DNA of 64,000 nucleotides from Cladochytrium replicatum (Eukaryota > Chytridiomycota > Chytridiomycetes > Cladochytriales > Cladochytriaceae): the NCBI GenBank assembly GCA_025526935.1, contig JAHLKD010000033.1:248001-312000 (forward strand). Reading direction: 5' to 3'. The position numbers were made by a program, and so were the translations under genes. This document shows, piece by piece, positions 22,360-32,928 of the stretch (position 1 is the stretch's first letter; each line of letters begins with the position of its first letter). The notes under the pieces are model-generated. The model did not search any database. It was not told the origin of the DNA and worked only from the letters and a program-made list of their open reading frames with translations.

Positions 22360-23559
22360 TCACAGCATCGTAACGGTCAAAGCAGCACCCAAGGTAGCGA
22401 GGACAGTGAATACCCATGAAGCGAGAGTCGACACAGGAGAGGCAGCACGCCAGGACGCATTAGACGAGCCGGACGCACCAGGGCCAGAGCCAGATCGACT
22501 TCCGCACGAGCTCTCGATGACGGCATTGGCACCGAGGCTCGACACCAGCGACACGTTCAAGCCCTTAAAGTCGCACAGCGCCGAGTTATTCTTGATCAAC
22601 ACGGGACCCTCAATGGTGGGAAGGGTGGAGTTCGAGCCACCGCGAGCGAGGACGGAGATGTCGGAGAGCTTGGCGTTGTTTGTGATGGTGAGGTTTCCGA
22701 CTTTGTTGATGTTGTCTAGGCCAGTGAGGGTAGTCACGCCGAGACCGGAGAGGGTGAGGCTGGTCTTTGTGTTGGCGGTCGAGGAGGCGTTTGTTGTGAA
22801 GCCTTTGAGCGAGGAGATGTCGGTGACACCGGTCAGGTTGACAAGGGAGATGGCACCCGGAGCGGAGATTGGGCCACCTGACCCGACGGGGGCTAGCGAG
22901 GTGAGTTTGGGCAGGTTGTCGATGACCAGAGCGTTCCCGTAGGTCTTCAGACCCTGGAGACCGTCAAGGCTCGCGAGGAGCTTGTTACGATAGACTGAGA
23001 GGCCGAAAGCGTACACTGGGCTCTGGCCAGGGTTGATGTTGGTGAGGCCGGAGAGGGCGGAGATGGAAGTGAGGGAATCACAGTCGTAGATAAAGAGACC
23101 ACCAGTGATGGTGCGGAGGCCGGTCAGGCCGTTGAGGGAGGTCAGGTTTCCGTTGCTGTGAATGAAGAACTATGGAAGGTTTTGAGCTAAATGGATAAAT
23201 CGGGAGGGAAACACAGCTCAACCAACCTGTTCGCCCACGGTGGCAAGAGCACCCAGACCTGTCAAGTCGGTGATCGAGTTCCCGGTAATGTCCAAGCTCA
23301 GCTGGACGCTCTGGAGGGTTGCGAGGGGTGCGAGAGAAGTGACGCCAGTGATGGACAAAGAGCCCTGCACAGCGGTGCAGGCGGACAGAGTAGCGAGCTG
23401 TGTTTGTCCATTGATGTCTTTTGAATGAGGAGTAAATCAAGGAACATTGGGGTAGCATTGTCAGCACCACATACAGGTCCACTGGCCCGCAGTTCCACAT
23501 TGAGCGGCAGCGAGGGAAGACAGGGATAGGAAGGCTGCGATCGAAGCAAAGGCGAGCAT
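22360..23559 (-). CDS. ECM33/SPS2-like GPI-anchored cell-wall protein
   Basis: Three exons (23559-23475, 23417-23227, 23169-22360; both introns 57 nt) give about 361 residues. It has a signal peptide (MLAFASIAAFLSLSSLAAAQ), then beta-solenoid 'receptor L domain'-type repeats with the rhythm (LxSVxLxLxITGNSITxLxGL / VGNLTITNNAKL / GPVLIKNNSALC). A Ser/Gly/Ala linker and a hydrophobic C-terminus (VFTVLATLGAALTVTML) typical of GPI attachment follow. ECM33-like proteins sit at the plasma membrane or wall and support wall integrity. Two or three cysteine pairs are visible. Expression control cannot be read from the sequence. Confidence 0.87.
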
Positions 23560-23911
23560 GGCTGCAGGGGCGAGAGTATGGAGGGTCTGGAGGTAAGCGA
23601 GGGGATTATTGCCGTTCTATTGAAGGGTGATGAGTGCTGGCTGTGCGAAGAATTTGCAGCGAAAATTCACCACGACATGCAAATTGTGGATTACCACACG
23701 GGATGTCTCTGGGTCAGGGCATTGTTGTTATTCGTATCATTATTGTTACTAGTGTACTAATCTCTTGTTTTCTACGAGTGTTGTATATTATTGTAACCTG
23801 TTCTGAATCATCATTCTCAAATAATCAAAGATAAAGTCTTCGTTCCTGCCGCCACCAGGTCTCGAAACCATCATCAACAGTCTCCACCTCTTTAATAACT
23901 GCTTAACCGTG
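23560..23911. promoter_or_regulatory. Divergent upstream region
   Basis: A 352-nt spacer shared by the ECM33-like gene (-) and the vWA gene (+). No identifiable element. Confidence 0.4.
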
Positions 23912-25455
23912 ATGGGTCTGTATTCTGCTGCTCAGGCTAGGGCTCAGGCCCCTCCTCACTCCACCACCGCTGCTGCTGAGAGCGCTCAGCCAATAGCCCC
24001 GGCTGCATTCAACCCAACCAATGCCTACATTCCACCACCGACCGCACCTGCCCCTCCTCCCAGAGTCGCCCCTGCTCCGGAGCTGCCGCCTGCCCCAATC
24101 CCTTCTTCCAATGCACCCCAGCAGTCACCTCCCGTCTCGCCAACTCCACAAAAAGTCGGGACGTTTGGTCGAATGTTTGGAAAGAAGAAACTTTCGATTT
24201 CATCTGCACAATCTACCGCCCAAACGCTTCCGGGACCACAACCTGGATCACGCTCTGCGGTCGGGAACTCGTATGAATGGTTTGACGCGATTCAAACTCG
24301 CCTACAAACCACGGTCGACACCAACGGTCTCACTCACTTCTATGATCCCAAAGCCGTCAACAAGCTTGCAATGAGGTGATTTCGAGGCTGTATCTCTGTG
24401 CAGAGTATTATGGCTGATAGTTGTGATTTTCCTGCACAGCGTCTGGAACACCGTGAATGTGGAACAAAAGGCACGCCTCTGGAATTTGCAAGTTACCGAC
24501 ATGCTGGATTTGATTGTATTGGCTTTGTACGATATCGTTTTTTACGGAGATGACAGGTTCGTTTGTTTATGTCTGCTTTTGGTCTACGCTCTTAACTTTG
24601 ATAATTTACGTTAGTGGCTCGATGAATGCTGAAGACGGAGGACGGATCAAGGATCTGAAATACATTGTAAGAACTCGACTATGCTTATATCTTGTCAGAG
24701 TTGCTCATGATTTGTCTCCAGGTAGAGAAGGTTACCGAGATCGCCGTCCTTTTCGACGATGATGGGATCAGCGTCCGGTTCATCAACAGCACTGCCAGCC
24801 TCGACAACTGCACGAGCGCACAACAGATCCATGATCTCTTTAACCGTGTAGAATTCAACTACGGGACGCCACTCGGCACCCAACTGTACAAAAAGATCCT
24901 GAACCCGTTGGTCCTCTCTCGACTCCGAAAGCTCAAGAAACCGGTGCTCGTGATCACAATCACCGACGGCGAGCCAACATTTGAGAAGGGCGATGAGATT
25001 GTAAAAGTCATTGTTCAGACGAAAAGGAAGTTGGAGGATGCAAAGATTGGGGCTGGAGGTGTCGCGTTCCAGTTTGCGCAGGTTGGGACGGACACGAAGG
25101 CCCAGGCGTTCTTGAAGATGCTGGACGATCACTCGGAAGTTGGTATATAGCTGGAACTATCTAGTTTGAATTTGGAATCCACTGATTTGGATACTTTTGT
25201 GCAGGAAATCTCATCGATTGCACATCCGCGTTTGAGCTTGTGAGAGTCTTTGATTTTCTTCAGTGCTCGCGACTAAAATTTATTTTCGCATAGGAGCAAG
25301 AGGAGTGCATGCAGAAAGGGGTTGATCTGACTCCGGAAATGTGGTTACTGAAGGTAGAAACCAACATGTGTGTACATTACGTCTCTTTGGCTCACTGTGA
25401 TTTCCATCAGCTCATGTGTGGTGCCATCGACCCCAAATATGACGCTAAGGACTGA
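23912..25455 (+). CDS. von Willebrand factor A domain protein
   Basis: Seven exons (23912-24375, 24440-24556, 24615-24666, 24722-25142, 25205-25239, 25294-25353, 25411-25455; introns 54-64 nt) give about 397 residues. A proline/alanine-rich leader of ~100 residues contains a small basic patch (FGRMFGKKK). It is followed by a vWA domain with the metal-ion-dependent adhesion site DDSGSM (about residue 191, assembled across the second intron), the TPLGTQLY threonine and the ITDGEP aspartate. GNLIDCTSAFEL and KYDAKD form the tail. There is no signal peptide, so it is likely cytosolic. Such fungal proteins are widespread, but most lack an assigned role. Confidence 0.85.
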
Positions 25456-25826
25456 AGGAAATAATTGGGATATGAAGGATCTTGAAACGACCTGAGGAGC
25501 TCAGTTCGGCCCTTAGCGGTTTGCTCTGCTATTGTTGTGTTTCTAGCTTTTTGCTTTGCAATTAAATGCCAGTGATAATTGCGCATTTCAAACCACTTGA
25601 AAGCAAACATCTTGTTCCCTGGAATCATATTTTGCGGCAGGCTGTCCCAACTCCGTCCCGCTCAGAATTGGCGAAGCGTGGGAAATGCGCAGTGCATGGG
25701 AGTTAAAAGAGGGAGAGTAACCGAGTTTCAGATATTCAAGCCAAAGCGACTCGGCGTAGCTCTTAGCACTTCTAAAGAATCTTCAACCCATTCCCCTCTC
25801 AAACTTCTTACCTCAAAACCACAACT
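25456..25826. promoter_or_regulatory. Upstream region of small-protein gene 1
   Basis: A 371-nt spacer. The last ~90 nt form a CT- and A-rich leader ending in CTCAAAACCACAACTATG. No other feature seen. Confidence 0.4.
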
Positions 25827-26057
25827 ATGCCTTCCATCTCTGCTATCTTCAACAACTGGCGCGTCCCCAAATTCGCAGCTTTGAAAAGACAGCAGACCGA
25901 CACCGCAGATGCAGAAGAGAAAACCACCCTCGTCACACCAAAACCTAACGCAGACGAACAAAGGTACCTCCGTCGCCTCCAGAAGGATCTGAGGCGCACG
26001 CAACCGCAGCTCGTCATCCATGGGCACCCTGCCATGGGACCTCGATGGGCCATGTAA
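25827..26057 (+). CDS. Small basic protein, family copy 1
   Basis: A single-exon 76-residue protein I cannot assign to a known family. It is paralogous to 26784-27017 and, more distantly, to 45201-45407 (-). Shared features are an N-terminal IFNN...VPKFAALK block, a variable acidic middle, a YLRRLQKDLRR helix and the terminal TQPQLVIHGHPAMGPR. No signal peptide or membrane segment. Similarity to copy 2 continues beyond the stop codon (CAAGCACTCCCAT and flanks), which indicates a segmental tandem duplication of about 950 bp. Conservation of the protein ends against a diverged middle suggests selection on the termini. Confidence 0.65.
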   Translation: MPSISAIFNNWRVPKFAALKRQQTDTADAEEKTTLVTPKPNADEQRYLRRLQKDLRRTQPQLVIHGHPAMGPRWAM

Positions 26058-26783
26058 CGATTCGGAAGCTTAAACCACTCGACCGAACTATCTAAAGGAC
26101 GCGAACGGCGTCAAAGATGTGCTACCGCCGCCACACAGGCCAACCCCTTCACACTTGATTACGGGTTTTGAGATTCAAGCACTCCCATAACAGCCATCCT
26201 GACACCACCGTTCTGATGTTTGTTTTTTTTTGTGTTCTCTTTTGGCCGTCTTGCCTGTGGATAGGTGGGCACCGCAAACCAATGTTTTATGACTTCAGTA
26301 TCCTATTCTATCAATGTTGTGCAGTCAGATCAAGTTCCTCATGATCTTTTTTTTTGTGTAATAAAGGTGAATCGTGAAATCTCAAAACTTCGCAATGCCC
26401 TCAATCACTATCATTCTGCGATTGGTGTAGTGACCGTTCGATACCATTCATCATTCATGATACACAGCTATGATAACATCCAGTGAGCAGCATCAGCACA
26501 CATTCATGGTATTACGATACTTTTGAGCAGTATTGCACTTCCCAACATAAATTTGCAGGATGAGAAAAACATTTGCGGAAATTGGCCGTAAAAAAAATTG
26601 CGCTCGTCTGACTGTCCCATCCTCCATTGGAGATGCATGGCACGGCGCTCCGTATGGTTAGCCTAATAAAAGCTCGACAATTACCACCAGAAGCATAATT
26701 CAAAGCAAATCGCAACTTTAAAGCAATCGCAAAGTCAAGCTAAAACTTACCAAACCTCAACACCAACCCCGAAAAGCGAAAAC
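26058..26783. other. Spacer between tandem small-protein genes
   Basis: 3' region of copy 1 plus upstream region of copy 2. It contains a run of T at about 26222-26230. No other gene seen. Confidence 0.4.
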
Positions 26784-27017
26784 ATGCCTGCCATCTCGTC
26801 CACCACCATCTTCAACAACATGCACGTCCCCAAATTCGCCGCGCTGAAAAAAAAGTCGAGAGAGGCCGTCTCAGTTTCTGACGAGAAGCTCATCCCAACT
26901 CCGCCCGTCACGAGTGAGCGGAAGTACCTTCGTCGCATCCAGAAGGAACAGAAGCGCACACAGCCTCAGCTCGTCATTCACGGACACCCGGCCATGGGAC
27001 CTCGATGCGCCATGTAA
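26784..27017 (+). CDS. Small basic protein, family copy 2
   Basis: A single-exon 77-residue paralog of 25827-26057 about 957 bp upstream. It keeps IFNNMHVPKFAALKKK, YLRRIQKEQKRTQ and the same PQLVIHGHPAMGPR end, finishing CAM instead of WAM. The middle (EAVSVSDEKLIPTPPVTSE) is replaced relative to copy 1. The initiator ATG is preceded by an A-rich leader (GAAAAGCGAAAACATG). Function unknown. The C-terminal cysteine is at position -3, so this is not a CaaX prenylation box. Confidence 0.65.
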   Translation: MPAISSTTIFNNMHVPKFAALKKKSREAVSVSDEKLIPTPPVTSERKYLRRIQKEQKRTQPQLVIHGHPAMGPRCAM

Positions 27018-28519
27018 ACAAGCTCGAATGATCGAGATCCATCTCTCGAAAACATTGGTACCTTGCAAATCGCACCAACCCTGCCGACGCACCTCCGGAA
27101 CACAGACCGACCCTTCACAACCGGGTGAAGGGTTTAGAGTTTCAAGCACTCCCATGACAGCTCATCTTGACATCCCCATTTGTGATCGTTAAAGTTGTAT
27201 TGTTCGGATGTGCAGTTTCTCTTTTAAAATCGGTGCTCGTGTTTTGTGGAGGGAGCAACCAGTGCGCTTTAAGTATTGAGTTTTCAGTCTCGCTGACAAA
27301 TCTGCTATGATATCTTGTTCAGAATTTCACAAAGCAGATCAAAGATCTCATTTTGTTAAGTAATTAAAACGCCTTCAGTCAATTCTTCGTTCTGTTCCAC
27401 GAGCTCGTGTTCCAAGGTTTGTGATCGAAGGTGTGTATCTGAGGAGATCACATTTCCTTTTTAATAGAGAAGCTGCTTTCAAAGACCGTTTCCTTTGTTC
27501 AACCTTCCATTACTGGTCTTGAATCTTCCGAGAAAGCCAAAACCAAGAAGGCCGCGCGTGCAAGCTCTTTCGTGGAGAAATTTCTTCTAACTTAAGTATA
27601 GACAACTGCTGTTTCCGCTTCCATGATCTAACGACTCCACCAATTTAAATTCAAGCTTTACTGCTCTTGTTCAAATTGCTCCCTCCGCTCGACCGAAATC
27701 CCTACAAACCAAGCATGTCTGGAATCAGTCTACCCATTTCGTCTTCTACGGTCTCTATGTGGTTTGCAGATGCGCCGTGTGCTTTTGTTTGATCCATTCA
27801 TTGCATTTTTCGCACCGTTTTTCATTTAACGGAGAGCGGTGGTCGTCGATACATCATTGTAAGTATCGCTCAACAGCATTCGCATGGTCCTTGTCAAGGC
27901 TATCCAATCCGTCCGCAAGAGCAACTTTGCAAACATCGAGCAAGGAGATCGCTGTGTTCATCTACATTCTGCCGATACCCGTTCAGCAATAACTTGTCTC
28001 TTGTCCCTTATAGTTTAAGCTCTCTCGCCCTCACCTGCGCTGTCTGTGCCCATGGCCCCGTGCTATCAACGTGGTCAGATCCATCGGTGATCGGCTCCAC
28101 GCTGCCTATGGTTGCGCTCGCTGCTTTTCAATTTGTCCTTGGGCGGTGTGCAGTTTATGGCTTCAATAGAAGGGGATTCTAGGATGGTGACCGTTTGATT
28201 CTTGCAATCTGAAAGGATTCTAAGGTGCCGTTAATTCTTGCAATCTGTTACTTTTGTGTATTGGCTTCTTTCAGCAGTGGGTGGGTTCACTCAACTCATA
28301 TTTTTGTGAGACTATAAAAACATCCATCATTTAAAGATTTCATGAGCTGCAATGGGTTTAAGGTCAACGCATGACGGTTTTTGGTTTAATCACTGCAAAG
28401 GGTTACAGTGTGATGGTTTGTCCACCTTGGGGCATGGAAATCACTGACTCAGGCTTTCCAACAACTTCTGGTGTGGGAAGCAAAGCTAACATTAATGGAC
28501 AGCTGAGATACAATTGTGA
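27018..28519. other. 1.5 kb without a confident gene
   Basis: It holds the 3' region of copy 2, then scattered protein-like fragments: a lysine-rich stretch reading ESSEKAKTKKAARASSFVEK at about 27520-27580, and MVLVKAIQSVRKSNFANIEQ from about 27880. Neither extends into a clean gene model. The second is preceded by a GTAAGT at about 27859. A small multi-exon gene or a relic is possible. Confidence 0.35.
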
Positions 28520-30010
28520 TTATAATGTCGTCCTCGCAATATTTTCCTTTACAAGGTCCATAAGGAGATTATACTCAATCTGATCCTTCCCTAATTTGAA
28601 CCTTTTCACAATGACATCCCACCCGGAGAAGACCATTCCGTACTTGTCATCAACGTAGCCATAGTGGAACAGTTTGAGGGAGGGATCCGCCTTCATTCTC
28701 TCGCGAACCATCTTAGCCTCTCTCGCCGCCTTCTTGGTCTCCTTATCAGGGTTTTTGGATATCTGGCCGTATTCCTCCTCGTGGGTCATCGGAACAAAGC
28801 CATTTGTTACAGCAAAGTGATTGAGCCGTAATGGTTTACTTCTTCTCGTGGCCTCAAAAAGATCTGCCCAAGACGTGACTTCCGAATCTTCCATACCGGG
28901 GCCTCTACAGTTGACCAGATCGACGCTTTCGAGGGTCGTTGAATGTCCACGTATAAATTCTCGGAGAAGCTCGTCATGGAAACAGTTGTGGAGTCGCACC
29001 TGACGGAGTTTGGGCATGTTCTCAACTCCAAAATTTAGAGGCGAATAATGTACGAAGAGAAATTCACTTCCCCCATACGCACTTCCTGCGTCAGCGATGA
29101 TTTCCAATGACTGCAGATTCTGAGCATGGTTGTAAAAGTGGTCCTTTAAGCCGGACAGAAAATCAATGTATCCATCGGTGGTGTTTGATCGCCAGCCGGC
29201 ACTATTATCACCTCCCCAAAGTCCGATCGACAGTCGCTCAAGTCGGCTAAGGAAGTTGACCCACGGGGCTTCGTACCAAGCAGTTGTGTAATTTGGTGGT
29301 AGCGCGCGAATTTCGAGAGAGGTGATGGAAGGATTGAGAGCGATCGCTCTCCATACTTCCGCCATTGTACTCCTCCATAAAAACTCCGTTTCCGACGCCG
29401 CGACGTCCTCCATTGTTTCAATGGCTTGGGATATGTAGATTGTGCCACGGACATCATACTCATCGTGCACCCAGGTTTCACCTCTAAAATTTCTCTCGGG
29501 CACAAACTCCACCGTAAACGATCGAACATGGGGAAGCTTTTTACCCTGTAGAAGGGAAATCGCAGTCTCGCTTAGCTGGTTATCCAACTTCTTCCAATTC
29601 TTCCACATTCCCCCGTCTTCGTCCTCATCGATGATCTCTTCCTCCTCTTCCTCCTCTTCATCATCCCACTCTTCGTCATCCTCCATGCCTTCTTCTATGA
29701 CCACTTCGCCTTGATCCTCGTTTTGCTCATTTGCAGGACTTTGCCTCTTCCGATTGGGAAAGAGAAGGCACTTGAATCGAAGATGTTGAACGTGATTTCC
29801 GTAGGTGAACGTGACCCGATCGAACGAGTTGGTGTCGAATTCATTCAGATTGGTGAAGCTGATAGCACGGAAGACCGTTGGTGCCAATGTTCGACGGAAG
29901 TGGGAGCTGGTCGAACTGAGAACAAGCCTGTCTTGCAACGGCAGGTGTGTAGCAACTCTCAGAAGCATCTCTAATGGGAAACCAGACAGAAAAATTGGTG
30001 GCTGACCCAT
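28520..30010 (-). CDS. F-box protein with acidic segment
   Basis: A single-exon 496-residue protein. Residues ~8-50 form an F-box (LSGFPLEMLLRVATHLPLQD...LSSTSSHFRR). Near residue 110 is a ~35-residue acidic tract dominated by E and D (encoded by GAA/GAG/GAT repeats at about 29620-29720). The rest is an LRR-like or solenoid array with recognisable LEIRALPP and LQSLEIIADAG steps, ending in a charged helix. It is likely an SCF substrate receptor; the substrate is unknown. It is not closely similar by eye to the F-box genes at 9341 or 31333. Confidence 0.75.
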   Translation of the reverse strand: MGQPPIFLSGFPLEMLLRVATHLPLQDRLVLSSTSSHFRRTLAPTVFRAISFTNLNEFDTNSFDRVTFTYGNHVQHLRFKCLLFPNRKRQSPANEQNEDQGEVVIEEGMEDDEEWDDEEEEEEEEIIDEDEDGGMWKNWKKLDNQLSETAISLLQGKKLPHVRSFTVEFVPERNFRGETWVHDEYDVRGTIYISQAIETMEDVAASETEFLWRSTMAEVWRAIALNPSITSLEIRALPPNYTTAWYEAPWVNFLSRLERLSIGLWGGDNSAGWRSNTTDGYIDFLSGLKDHFYNHAQNLQSLEIIADAGSAYGGSEFLFVHYSPLNFGVENMPKLRQVRLHNCFHDELLREFIRGHSTTLESVDLVNCRGPGMEDSEVTSWADLFEATRRSKPLRLNHFAVTNGFVPMTHEEEYGQISKNPDKETKKAAREAKMVRERMKADPSLKLFHYGYVDDKYGMVFSGWDVIVKRFKLGKDQIEYNLLMDLVKENIARTTL

Positions 30011-30604
30011 CTTTTAAGGACGTGATCTCAGCACGTGGAGACTCTTGGTCGCAGCGGACCGAAATAAGACAGAATGCGTGAAGGGTGCAACAAGGCAAGG
30101 AGAAGGGCTATGGGACGAAGGAGAAACAAATTAGCACTGCGGTGAAAATGTGAGGCGTCACGTGTCAGAGGCGATTCGTGTGATTGGCCAGAAAATTTTA
30201 GAATCCCAATGTAGATGGAAGGATTATCTATTGATTAGCACGACTTCCTTTGTCAGATTTTAACAGTTAGCTTCTGGGGCTCTGTAGAGCTGTGGATGTT
30301 GCTTTCCAATTGCCACGCAAGCTTATTTTGATTAGGAAGGAAAAATTGTACTATTAAGAACGAGAACCCGTTTGGTAGTGATCTTCCAAGTTAAAGAATG
30401 ATTCCGGTGCTCAATGGATCAAAATTATCGAGCTATGGCTCTTCAGAACTTCACAGAAAGCAAAACAAGAAAGCTCTGCAAAATCAGAACCGCGAAGGAG
30501 CGAGGAATTCCTCAGTGGCCAACAGATCAATCGACGAAACAAGGGGCGGGATCTTCTTGACTCTTTTGTTGCAAACAGCGCACAAGTAGAGACGCATACG
30601 AGTT
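30011..30604. other. Intergenic, no gene seen
   Basis: Upstream region of the minus-strand F-box gene. The right part may contain unrecognisably decayed sequence of the following pseudogene. Confidence 0.4.
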
Positions 30605-31142
30605 GGACTTCTGCCATCTCGTTCCCAGACGAAGGATCAGCATAGTGCCTGTCGAACATAAGAGGAAAACATATGTACCGCCGCACAAGTGCTTCGGCAT
30701 TCGCAATCAATCCCCAACGTACAGATCCACTTTGCATCTACGCCAGACTTTTCCAGCCTGCAGAAAGCGTTGGCTATCAACACAAGCTTGAAGAGGTTTG
30801 AAATTCACTTGGTGTAGTTCAATATCACTATCATGGAATTAGTTGCAAAAGCGATTGGATCGAGGGGGTTTATCGACGCGGCATCGATCAACGTTGACCA
30901 CCTCCTCAGTACAGCTCACGTCGATTTTGACACAATCATAGCAGCTTGGCAAGATGAACTATTTCGCCCGAAACCTTTGCGCAGACTGTGTTTGGACCTA
31001 CGATTTTCGAGCGATGATTCTCTGAGGCGACCGACGGATTGAATCATATGTTCGATGCACCAGCCTTAGTATCGCTCATGTTTGGTGGTGAAGACTGTTC
31101 GAGCAAGAGCATCGAAATGCAGCGCAGCTTCAGTACAACATA
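30605..31142 (+). pseudogene. Fragment of F-box/LRR gene related to 31333-32802
   Basis: The frame at about 30685-30817 reads VLRHSQSIPNVQIHFA, then FSSLQKALAINTSL, which aligns without gaps to LHSSSIRSLQISIA and FDCLHRAFAINSSL in the downstream gene. It then hits TAG at 30815-30817, where the relative has a glutamate codon. It resumes at ATG 30833 (MELVAKAIGS against VESLAKTIGS) and runs to 31042. A frame change near 31020 recovers the terminal homology (LNHMFDAPALVSLMF against IEALPSIRSIMFLF). The N-terminal half is missing. It is a partial tandem duplicate of the adjacent gene. Confidence 0.8.
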
Positions 31143-31332
31143 CTGAAAATTAGGCTCATATGAGGTTTAACTAAATAAACCAAGTTTTAGCATTAATGTG
31201 CACATTTGCAAGTATCTTTGAAATGTCTTCCTTTTCTGGTCTTGTGACCTTGACGCGTTGCCATTGGTCGCGTGCCAATTCTGCAAGGGTTCCCTTCAGC
31301 CTTAATCACTTCCCTCTTTCTGTACAGCCCCG

Positions 31333-32802
31333 ATGTTGAGAATGGACGCTTGTGGCAGCTCGAACGTGTATCGCGTCCCACTCGAGATTTTGATCGGTCC
31401 GCTTGCCATTCTCCTCCACTCAGATGGGAGCATCCTCGCTCTAGCATCAACATGCCGGTATCTACGTGCCGCTCTATTCCCCCACATCGTCAAAGGCCGC
31501 ACTGTAGTATTCGACACGTCGCAAAGGTCAGCACATCGTGTACGGCAATCGATTCGCTTCCTCAGCGCATTTGCACCATGCCCAGAAAAACTCAAAAACT
31601 TCAGTAGCGCAGTCATTTCTCTCGGATCGCAGGGTGGAGTCTTCATAGATCTTGTTTTTGAAGTTGTGTTGAAACTAATACAAACGGTTCAACATTGCGA
31701 AATCAACCTCCACAGCGGGGCCGGTATCCAGCCAATTTTACTCCTTTCCGCTCTCGAGTCCAACGGTTCATTGCGATCGCTTACAGTCAGATGCTTCAAT
31801 TCAGAGCAGATCGACACATATGCTGGCGCACTGGCGGGTGGGTTTCTTCGTGATGGCTTTGGTCGTGACCTTTCCACTCTCAAATTTGGGTTTCACGGCA
31901 ACTGGAGAACTTCAAACTTGAACCCGATGACGGCGAAGGAGCTTGGGAAAGGAATCCAACGCAAAAGCTCAACGATTCGAAACCTCGAATGGCACGTGCG
32001 ATCGTCAGACGTTTCCGCGATCGAGCCCTTCTTCCGCACCTGCAGTGCTCTGGAGTGCCTCAGCTTAAAATTTTCTTATCCACCAGAGAGTTACAGCTTG
32101 TGCGAAGTTCTGAGATCACTTGGGGAGAACAAGGTGGCAAAGCTCCGCACCCTCGAGCTCAGTGCTGCCCCGCTCACTTCGTCAGATGTGGACTTGTTCA
32201 CCGCAGCATTGCTCGCTGGGGGTGCGTTCAAATCCTTGGAGACCCTCATTCAGCGAAATGCCTTCACAGTGCAGCACGTCGGAAATGCTGTTTTGCACAG
32301 CAGCTCAATTCGTTCGCTGCAAATTTCTATTGCCCATGCCTCTTCGTTTGACTGCCTGCATAGAGCATTTGCGATCAACAGTAGTCTCACCAGCTTGGAC
32401 ATCAGCATTGTCGAATATAACAGCGTGCTCGTGGAATCGTTGGCAAAAACTATCGGATCCAGTAAGTCGATCGAGAAGGTGTCAGTTGGCGTCGAGTTTT
32501 CGTACACTGCGGTGAAGTATGATCTCACACCACTAGTGCAAACATGGACGGATAGACGGTACCGTCCCGCGAGTTTGAAGGAGTTGATACTGGAGGGAAG
32601 ATTCTTAGGCGATACCGAGTCCAGCCTCGCCACCCTCAAAGATCTGATTGAAGCATTACCGAGCATTCGGTCCATTATGTTCCTGTTCCAAAAGGCTTCG
32701 AAGGAAAGCTCACAGAAAATTTTAGCTATCGAAGAGGAGCTCGGTAAACAAGGGAGAAGAGTAAGCTTGTCGCAACTGGAAACAGCCCCCATCTTGTACT
32801 AG
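31333..32802 (+). CDS. F-box/LRR-like protein
   Basis: A single-exon 489-residue protein with an F-box-like N-terminus (VPLEILIGPLAILLHSDGSILALASTCRYLRAALFP, split here as an N-terminal helix and LASTCRYLR). Leucine-rich repeats follow (LRSLTVRCFN, LRTLELSAAPLTSSDVDLF, LTSLDISIVEYNS, LKELILEGRF). The expected role is SCF substrate recognition, by family. A truncated, stop-containing sister lies immediately upstream at 30605-31142. Confidence 0.7.
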   Translation: MLRMDACGSSNVYRVPLEILIGPLAILLHSDGSILALASTCRYLRAALFPHIVKGRTVVFDTSQRSAHRVRQSIRFLSAFAPCPEKLKNFSSAVISLGSQGGVFIDLVFEVVLKLIQTVQHCEINLHSGAGIQPILLLSALESNGSLRSLTVRCFNSEQIDTYAGALAGGFLRDGFGRDLSTLKFGFHGNWRTSNLNPMTAKELGKGIQRKSSTIRNLEWHVRSSDVSAIEPFFRTCSALECLSLKFSYPPESYSLCEVLRSLGENKVAKLRTLELSAAPLTSSDVDLFTAALLAGGAFKSLETLIQRNAFTVQHVGNAVLHSSSIRSLQISIAHASSFDCLHRAFAINSSLTSLDISIVEYNSVLVESLAKTIGSSKSIEKVSVGVEFSYTAVKYDLTPLVQTWTDRRYRPASLKELILEGRFLGDTESSLATLKDLIEALPSIRSIMFLFQKASKESSQKILAIEEELGKQGRRVSLSQLETAPILY

Positions 32803-32928
32803 TGGCAATAATGTGACTGTCAGTGCAATTGCTCATCTTCGAGATTGACATATTGGCAAAAATTGCTGAATATTGAAAATATAGTCTTTTGGATCAATTG
32901 CAATAGTCTACGACTTTCAACGAGCCAC

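Noticed and set aside
26784-27017. C-terminal CAM as a prenylation (CaaX) signal
   Set aside because: The cysteine is third from the end, not fourth, and the paralogs have WAM and SVL without cysteine.
29601-29740. GAA/GAG-rich microsatellite
   Set aside because: It encodes the acidic tract inside an intact F-box gene and is not a separate element.
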